A stretch of DNA of 64,000 bases, taken from contig NZ_CP043908.1 in assembly GCF_008630935.1 (NCBI RefSeq), forward strand, positions 1,612,001-1,676,000, read 5' to 3'. This stretch comes from Thermodesulfobacterium sp. TA1. Its GTDB lineage: Bacteria > Desulfobacterota > Thermodesulfobacteria > Thermodesulfobacteriales > Thermodesulfobacteriaceae. Positions 59,223 through 64,000 of this stretch are shown in pieces; the stretch's first letter is position 1; each line of letters begins with the position of its first letter. The notes beneath the pieces were generated by a model that was not told the origin of the DNA, did no database searches, and saw only the letters and a program-made list of their open reading frames with translations. The position numbers were made by a program, and so were the translations under genes.

Positions 59223-60983
59223 ATGTTTCTTGCTTTTAGTGTTTTAGTTTTATTTTTTGGGGCCTTAATTTCTGGTTTATTTTATAGAATAAACAGCGCA
59301 AGGTTTCACGGAAGTATAGCCTTTATCACCTCGGTTGGTTCCTTGATTTTTTTGACTTTGGTCTTTTTTGAGTTTATCCAGTTTGGGGAAAGTTTTTGGA
59401 GGTTTTCTCTTTTTCCTTGGGCAAAAAACTTCATTAACCTTGATTTGGTTTTTAAGGCTAATGGGTTAAACCTTTTCTTTGCTCTGTTTGGTGCCTATGT
59501 AAGCGTGGGGATTAATCTTTATGCTATCAAATACATGACCCATGAAAAGGAAGGGTTTGGTAGGTTTTACACGTTTATTCAGCTTTTCATAGGGTCTTAC
59601 TTAGGACTGGTCTTAAGCGAAAACCTCTTCTGGTCTTACATATTTTTTGAACTTACCGGAGTATGTTCCTATCAGTTGATAGCCTTTTGGTATCGGTCTG
59701 AACTTTCAAGCTTTTCTGCCAAAAAAGCCTTTTTAATAACCCATATAGCTGGATATGGCTTTTTGTTAGGGCTTCTCTTGTTTTATCTTTCTCCAGACCC
59801 CAAAGTTTACCAAGACTTAATTTTAGCTGGACTTTTGGTTGCGGTTTTAGCTAAATCTGTTCAATGGCCTCTTTATACTTGGATACCTTATGCGATGAAC
59901 GCCCCAACCCCTGTAAGTGCCCTTTTACACGCAGCCTGTCTGGTTAAATGTGGGGTATATCTTTTGTTTAAGTTTTACTTTCTGTTTGGAGGCTTTACCT
60001 ACTTTTGGCAAAATCTCTTGATTTATTTAGGGATGTTTTCTTCTCTTATAGGGGTTCTTTTTGCCCTTAAACAAGCAGACGTTAAGAAGCTTTTAGCCTA
60101 TCATACGGTAAGTCAGATAGGATATATGGTTTCAGGGATAGGTCTTGGGACCTCTCTTGGATTAGCGGCCTCCCTTTTTCATACCCTAAACCATGCCCTT
60201 TTTAAAGGGCTACTCTTTTTGGTAGCAGGGGTTCTACAACAAGCAACCCATACCAGAGACCTCTCTAAAATGGGAGGGCTTGCCTCTAAACTTCCTAAAA
60301 CCACCTTTCTTTATCTGATAGGTGCTGCTTCTATTTCCGGAATACCTGGGTTTAACGGTTTTGTAAGTAAATGGATGTTTTACCAGGCTGCGATAGAAGC
60401 CAACCATCCTTTGGCTGCAGCCTTAGGGCTTATCATAAGCACCTTAACCACCCTTTCGTTTATCAAGGTCCTTGATACCGCGTTTTTAGGAAATCCTAAA
60501 ACGGAAGTCTCAACCCTTAACGAAAAACCTTTTAAACTCATGATAACAGGCGGAGCTCTTTTAGGGATCCCCTGTGTAATTTTTGGAATTTTTCCTCAAA
60601 TAGCTATAGACTTTCTTATAAATCCTGTATTATCCTTACTTAGTCTTACCCATGTCGGCTTTAGTTGGTATCAGCTTCCTACGCCTCTAATAGGACTTCT
60701 AGTTTTCTTTTCTTTAGGATTAGGTGGGTTGGTTTATTTAGCCTGGATTAAACCTCAAGGTATCGTAAAAGAAACAGAGGTTTTTAAAGGTGGGGAAGAT
60801 GAAAAGGTCTTTAACCCTACCGCTGATGATTTTGTGGCTGACATAGAAACTCGTTTGGCATCTTTTTATCAAAAAGCAGACCCAGACCAATATATCGTAA
60901 AATTTTTTAATTGGATAGAAAGGTTAATAACCAAAGTTTATGAAACCATAAACAAGGTAGAAAAGTTTTGGGGTAGAGTATGA
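59223..60983 (+). CDS. Hydrogenase antiporter-like membrane subunit, NuoL/MbhH type
   Basis: A 586-residue membrane protein of the proton-translocating NuoL/M/N family with about 14 segments. Conserved elements: the glutamate in SYIFFELTGVCSYQLIAFWY, Lys and His residues in WIPYAMNAPTPVSALLHAACLVKCGVYLL and AYHTVSQIGYM. The C-terminal 60 residues are soluble and charged. Predicted to pump protons or sodium with electron flow. Confidence 0.9.
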   Translation: MFLAFSVLVLFFGALISGLFYRINSARFHGSIAFITSVGSLIFLTLVFFEFIQFGESFWRFSLFPWAKNFINLDLVFKANGLNLFFALFGAYVSVGINLYAIKYMTHEKEGFGRFYTFIQLFIGSYLGLVLSENLFWSYIFFELTGVCSYQLIAFWYRSELSSFSAKKAFLITHIAGYGFLLGLLLFYLSPDPKVYQDLILAGLLVAVLAKSVQWPLYTWIPYAMNAPTPVSALLHAACLVKCGVYLLFKFYFLFGGFTYFWQNLLIYLGMFSSLIGVLFALKQADVKKLLAYHTVSQIGYMVSGIGLGTSLGLAASLFHTLNHALFKGLLFLVAGVLQQATHTRDLSKMGGLASKLPKTTFLYLIGAASISGIPGFNGFVSKWMFYQAAIEANHPLAAALGLIISTLTTLSFIKVLDTAFLGNPKTEVSTLNEKPFKLMITGGALLGIPCVIFGIFPQIAIDFLINPVLSLLSLTHVGFSWYQLPTPLIGLLVFFSLGLGGLVYLAWIKPQGIVKETEVFKGGEDEKVFNPTADDFVADIETRLASFYQKADPDQYIVKFFNWIERLITKVYETINKVEKFWGRV

Positions 60984-62095
60984 TAAAGGCATTAACCCCC
61001 TTTTTAAGCCTTATTTACTTAATTATTACCTTTTCTTGTGGAATTTTTTATTTACGAGACTTTAAAAGAAAAGGTGCTATCCTTGCTTGCGTTCTGTTAT
61101 TAGCTTTTTCTAATCTATATTTACTTTGGTATGAAACCCCTTATGCCATCTGGTTTGACGGACTTAGTGTAGTAGCCATATTAGCCTTGGTTTATCTCTT
61201 AGAGTATAAAACCGCCTTTAAAGTTTTAAGTTTAGTTGAAGGGATCTATTTGGTTTTACTTATCTTAGGGAAAACGGTCTTTGCTCATACCCCTCAAGGG
61301 TTGGCTTTACTTTGTATAGCCTTTCTTTTAAAACTTGCGGTTTTTCCTGTTTTTCTTTGGCTTCCGATAGTGGTAAAAACTATAGATGCTATAACCGCTG
61401 GATTTTTTATCTGCTCTTTTGAGCTGATAGACTTTGTGCTTTTATGGCGGGTAATAGAAGAAGCTTCCCTTTTTCCTCAGTTTTTCCTTATGTTAAAGGA
61501 GCTTTTACTCCTTATAGGAATATTAACCCTACTTTTTGGAGCAGGGCTTGCCCTTTGTGAAAGAAACTTAAAGAAGCTTTTAGCCTATGCTACGATCGAT
61601 GATACTGGATATCTTTTAATAGGGTTAAGCCTTTTTTCTCCTGCAAGCCTTTATGGAGCTATAATATTGTGGATTAACCATGTTATCGCTAAGTTAGGTT
61701 TGTTCTTTATAGTTTACCAGATAGAAAAAAACAACCATCCCTTGTTTTTAGGAAGGATAAAAGGACTGGCTAAGTATTATCCTGGTTTAGCTTTCTCTTT
61801 TTTAGTGTTTGCTCTAACCTTGATAGGTGTTCCTATCCTTCCAGGTTTTTGGGGAAAGCTCTTCCTTTATCAAGAGGTACTTAAAATTTCTAAACCACTT
61901 TTTGGGTTTATGTTATTAGGAAGTTGTCTTACGTTGGTCTATTTTATAAGGGCTTATCATAGTCTGTTTTTAGGGGCTGAAGAGGAAGAAAAGGTTAAAA
62001 GTCCTCTTCCTAAACTTGAATCAGGTTTAATTATGTTTTTGAGCCTAACGATAGTTTTAAGTTTTTTTATGCTAAGTTTTTTTAAGGGGTGGTAA
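60980..62095 (+). CDS. Second antiporter-like membrane subunit
   Basis: A 371-residue membrane protein, shorter than a full NuoL/N but in the same family (KLLAYATIDDTGYLLIGLSL, INHVIAKLGLFFIVYQIE). It overlaps the preceding gene by 4 bp. It fits the HyfF/NuoN position in a multi-antiporter hydrogenase. The N-terminal part is less conserved. Confidence 0.83.
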   Translation: MIKALTPFLSLIYLIITFSCGIFYLRDFKRKGAILACVLLLAFSNLYLLWYETPYAIWFDGLSVVAILALVYLLEYKTAFKVLSLVEGIYLVLLILGKTVFAHTPQGLALLCIAFLLKLAVFPVFLWLPIVVKTIDAITAGFFICSFELIDFVLLWRVIEEASLFPQFFLMLKELLLLIGILTLLFGAGLALCERNLKKLLAYATIDDTGYLLIGLSLFSPASLYGAIILWINHVIAKLGLFFIVYQIEKNNHPLFLGRIKGLAKYYPGLAFSFLVFALTLIGVPILPGFWGKLFLYQEVLKISKPLFGFMLLGSCLTLVYFIRAYHSLFLGAEEEEKVKSPLPKLESGLIMFLSLTIVLSFFMLSFFKGW

Positions 62096-62098
62096 TAA

Positions 62099-62557
62099 AT
62101 GCTTTTAGACCCTATCAAGCAGTTTTTTAGGTATTCTCAAAAAAGGTCCCTTTGGGTTTTTCATGTAAACACCGGGTCTTGTAATGGGTGCGATATAGAA
62201 ATTTTAGCTCTTTTTTCCTCTAAGTATGACGCCGAAAGATTTGGGATAAAACTGGTAGGCAGTCCTAAACATGCAGACATCTTGTTGGTTACTGGCCCTG
62301 TTACTAGCAAATCCAGAGACCCATTATTAAGGGTTTATGATATGATGCCTAAACCAAAAGCAGTAGTTAGTGTAGGGGTTTGTTCTCTTAGTGGAGGGGT
62401 GTTTGCCAAAAGTTATAATGTCTTAGGACCGGTTGATAACTTTATACCTGTGCATGTGTATGTAGGAGGATGCTCTGCTCACCCCAACATGATTTTAGAA
62501 GGCATCTTAAGGGCGGCACAATTTTTATCTGAAGAGGAAGAACTATGGAGTTTTTAA
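62099..62557 (+). CDS. Group 4 hydrogenase small subunit, NuoB-like
   Basis: A 152-residue subunit that carries the proximal 4Fe-4S cluster. The ligands are Cys28 and Cys31 (NTGSCNGCDIE), Cys95 (SVGVCSLSGG) and Cys125 (YVGGCSAHPN). It has the EchC/NuoB layout. It overlaps the NuoH-like gene by 13 bp. Confidence 0.92.
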   Translation: MLLDPIKQFFRYSQKRSLWVFHVNTGSCNGCDIEILALFSSKYDAERFGIKLVGSPKHADILLVTGPVTSKSRDPLLRVYDMMPKPKAVVSVGVCSLSGGVFAKSYNVLGPVDNFIPVHVYVGGCSAHPNMILEGILRAAQFLSEEEELWSF

Positions 62558-63474
62558 AAGAGCTGTTTTTATACCCAGGGCTATTTTTTGGTTTTATTTT
62601 AGGTGGTCTTTTAGAGGGTGTAAAAAGAAAGCTTAAAGCTAAGATGCAGCTAAGAATAGGACCTCCTATAACCCAGCCTTTTTATGACCTAAACAAACTT
62701 ATGGTTAAAACCATCACCAAACCTTATGGTGTAGCTCCTTCTGTGTATCTTCTTATTCCTTTTATTCCTACCATAACCCTTATCTTCTGTTTTCTTCTTA
62801 TGCCTTATCCCTTTTATCAAGAAAAAACAGCCTTTTCTTTTGACCTTATCTTAGTTTTTTACCTAACCGAAATCCCACTTCTTGCCCAAATAATCTTTGG
62901 ATACTCTACCAAGTCTCCTTACGGAATGGTAGGTGCAGCCAGAGCAGGACAGATGTTTTTTTACTACAACGCCCTTTTTATCATGGTTATCACCACTCTA
63001 AGCCTCCTTGGAGACCCCCCTTATAGTTTTTGTATAAAAACCATTGCAGAAGCTTGGTCTCCCTTAGACATAGTAATAAAGCTTTTAACCCTTCCCTTTT
63101 TTGTATTTGCCGTTCTTGCCAAACTTAAATTGAATCCCTTTTCTATACCAGATGCTGAAGCAGAAATTTTAGAAGGACCTTTAACCGAAGCCTCTGGCTT
63201 AGCCCTTGCTTTTTTTAAGCTTAACTATCTACTTGAACTTGCGATTTTTGGTTCTCTTTTTTCCTTTTTTTATCTTCCTGTTTTAAAAATCTCTCCAAAA
63301 ATCGGGTTGATTTTACTTTTATTAGGGGCTTTTTCTCTAACCTTTGCGTTTGGTTTTGTAGAAAACCTAACTGCCAGGCTAAGACTTTCTCAATTTTCAT
63401 CCCTTTATTTAAAACATCTAATACCTTTAGCCACTGGACTTTTAGTAATAACTTGGATACTAAAAACCTGGTAA
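62545..63474 (+). CDS. NuoH/EchB-like membrane subunit
   Basis: A 309-residue membrane anchor of about eight segments. It has the family signatures LRIGPPITQPFYDLNKLMVK and the charged loop FSIPDAEAEILEGPLTEASGLALAFFKL. It ties the peripheral arm to the pump modules. Predicted essential for coupling. Confidence 0.9.
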   Translation: MEFLKELFLYPGLFFGFILGGLLEGVKRKLKAKMQLRIGPPITQPFYDLNKLMVKTITKPYGVAPSVYLLIPFIPTITLIFCFLLMPYPFYQEKTAFSFDLILVFYLTEIPLLAQIIFGYSTKSPYGMVGAARAGQMFFYYNALFIMVITTLSLLGDPPYSFCIKTIAEAWSPLDIVIKLLTLPFFVFAVLAKLKLNPFSIPDAEAEILEGPLTEASGLALAFFKLNYLLELAIFGSLFSFFYLPVLKISPKIGLILLLLGAFSLTFAFGFVENLTARLRLSQFSSLYLKHLIPLATGLLVITWILKTW

Positions 63475-63487
63475 AAGGACAAGGAAG

Positions 63488-63955
63488 ATGCTAAAACTTG
63501 CAGGCTGGCTTTTAAAAAACCTGTTTAAAAAACCTTTAACCATCGAGTTTAAAGGTAAAAGCCTTAAGGAAGTAAGGACTACCTATCGCGGTTATCCTAC
63601 CCATAGAGGGGAAAGATGCGTAGGCTGTAGACTATGTATTTATGTATGCCCTTCTGATGCCATAAGGATTGAAGGTAGTCTTTTTATAATAAATAAGTGT
63701 AAATGTACTGCATGCAAGGACTGTGCTGACGCCTGTCCTTTTGGGGCTATGCAGTTTATCCCCAGGCTGATAGGCACGGCTATATCCAAAAATGAATACA
63801 TGGAAATTACAGAAATCAAACTGGTAAAGTGCGAAAACTGCGGAGAGCCTATGCCTAAACCGGAACTTTTGTTAGAAAGACTATTAGGTAAACCTCCTAA
63901 AAACATACCATCCTATCTTAATCTTTGCCCTAAATGTAGAAGACAACAGATTTAA
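63488..63955 (+). CDS. NuoI/EchF-like ferredoxin subunit
   Basis: A 155-residue protein with two 4Fe-4S motifs, CVGCRLCIYVCP and CKCTACKDCADACP, like NuoI, HycF or EchF. The C-terminal tail adds CENC and CPKC, a possible zinc ribbon. It is the last visible gene; the 45 bp after it reach the window edge with no clear terminator. Confidence 0.9.
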   Translation: MLKLAGWLLKNLFKKPLTIEFKGKSLKEVRTTYRGYPTHRGERCVGCRLCIYVCPSDAIRIEGSLFIINKCKCTACKDCADACPFGAMQFIPRLIGTAISKNEYMEITEIKLVKCENCGEPMPKPELLLERLLGKPPKNIPSYLNLCPKCRRQQI

Positions 63956-64000
63956 TTTGTAAGCCCCAATTTAAAAGATTGACAATTTTTACATATGGTT

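Noticed and set aside
1-64000. tRNA and rRNA genes
   Set aside because: No cloverleaf with a TTCGA-type T loop and no rRNA-like stretch was noticed while reading; a covariance search could still find a missed tRNA.

Overview
The window is AT-rich, gene-dense DNA from an anaerobic, probably thermophilic bacterium. Its gene content is lactate permease plus a Lut/Lld-type lactate oxidation complex, ferredoxin-linked pyruvate oxidoreductase, ADP-forming acetyl-CoA synthetase and a group 4 membrane [NiFe]-hydrogenase. This fits a lactate-oxidising sulfate reducer of the Thermodesulfobacteriota, close to Thermodesulfobacterium. That placement is inferred from gene content and protein style, not from a marker gene.

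Layout. (1) 1-8450, minus strand: trpG, trpE, hisS, a CoA-disulfide-reductase/rhodanese fusion, feoB and an M24 peptidase. (2) 8634-31106, plus strand: a large type III-A CRISPR island. It opens with a signalling module: a small Cys-rich PemK/MazF-like protein, an ECF-like sigma factor, a CalpT-like protein and a Lon-SAVED protease (CalpL). Then come cas10(csm1)-csm2-csm3-csm4-csm5-cas6-csx1, three envelope genes (TraT-like lipoprotein, exported protein, membrane protein), and an adaptation block with an unrecognised 226-residue gene, cas2, cas1 and a second cas2. A leader follows, then a 52-repeat array whose last spacer is split by an IS110-family element with a strongly structured, bridge-RNA-like 5' region. 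(3) 31107-35288: small metabolic genes (iron-sulfur flavoprotein, thiE, nrdG-like activase, MBL hydrolase, DUF763). (4) 35302-39782: a metal-response cluster with a CDF exporter, a ZraS/ZraR-like sigma-54 two-component pair and a ZraP-like periplasmic protein with a candidate sigma-54 promoter and operator. (5) 40276-42340: a UspA protein and an FMN-dependent alpha-hydroxy-acid oxidase-like protein. (6) 42390-49990, minus strand: lactate permease, GlcD-like dehydrogenase, HdrD-like Fe-S protein, LutC, a LutB/LutA-type fusion and a PCC/DUF296 protein. (7) 51115-57354: ADP-forming acetyl-CoA synthetase, a BioD-like/DRTGG protein and the four pyruvate:ferredoxin oxidoreductase subunits. (8) 57358-63955: a complete group 4 [NiFe]-hydrogenase operon running close to the window end.

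How the parts work together. Lactate enters by LctP and is oxidised to pyruvate. POR converts pyruvate to acetyl-CoA and reduced ferredoxin, the synthetase makes ATP and acetate, and the hydrogenase can reoxidise ferredoxin with ion pumping. In the CRISPR island, Cas10 has an intact GGDD site and should make cyclic oligoadenylate. At least two candidate sensors sit beside it: Csx1 (CARF-HEPN ribonuclease) and CalpL (SAVED-Lon protease), the latter expected to free a sigma factor by cutting CalpT. The most interesting signals are the extra PemK-like gene in the Calp module, the odd adaptation block, and an array in which many spacers are antisense to Shine-Dalgarno/start-codon regions, with one antisense to a terminator.
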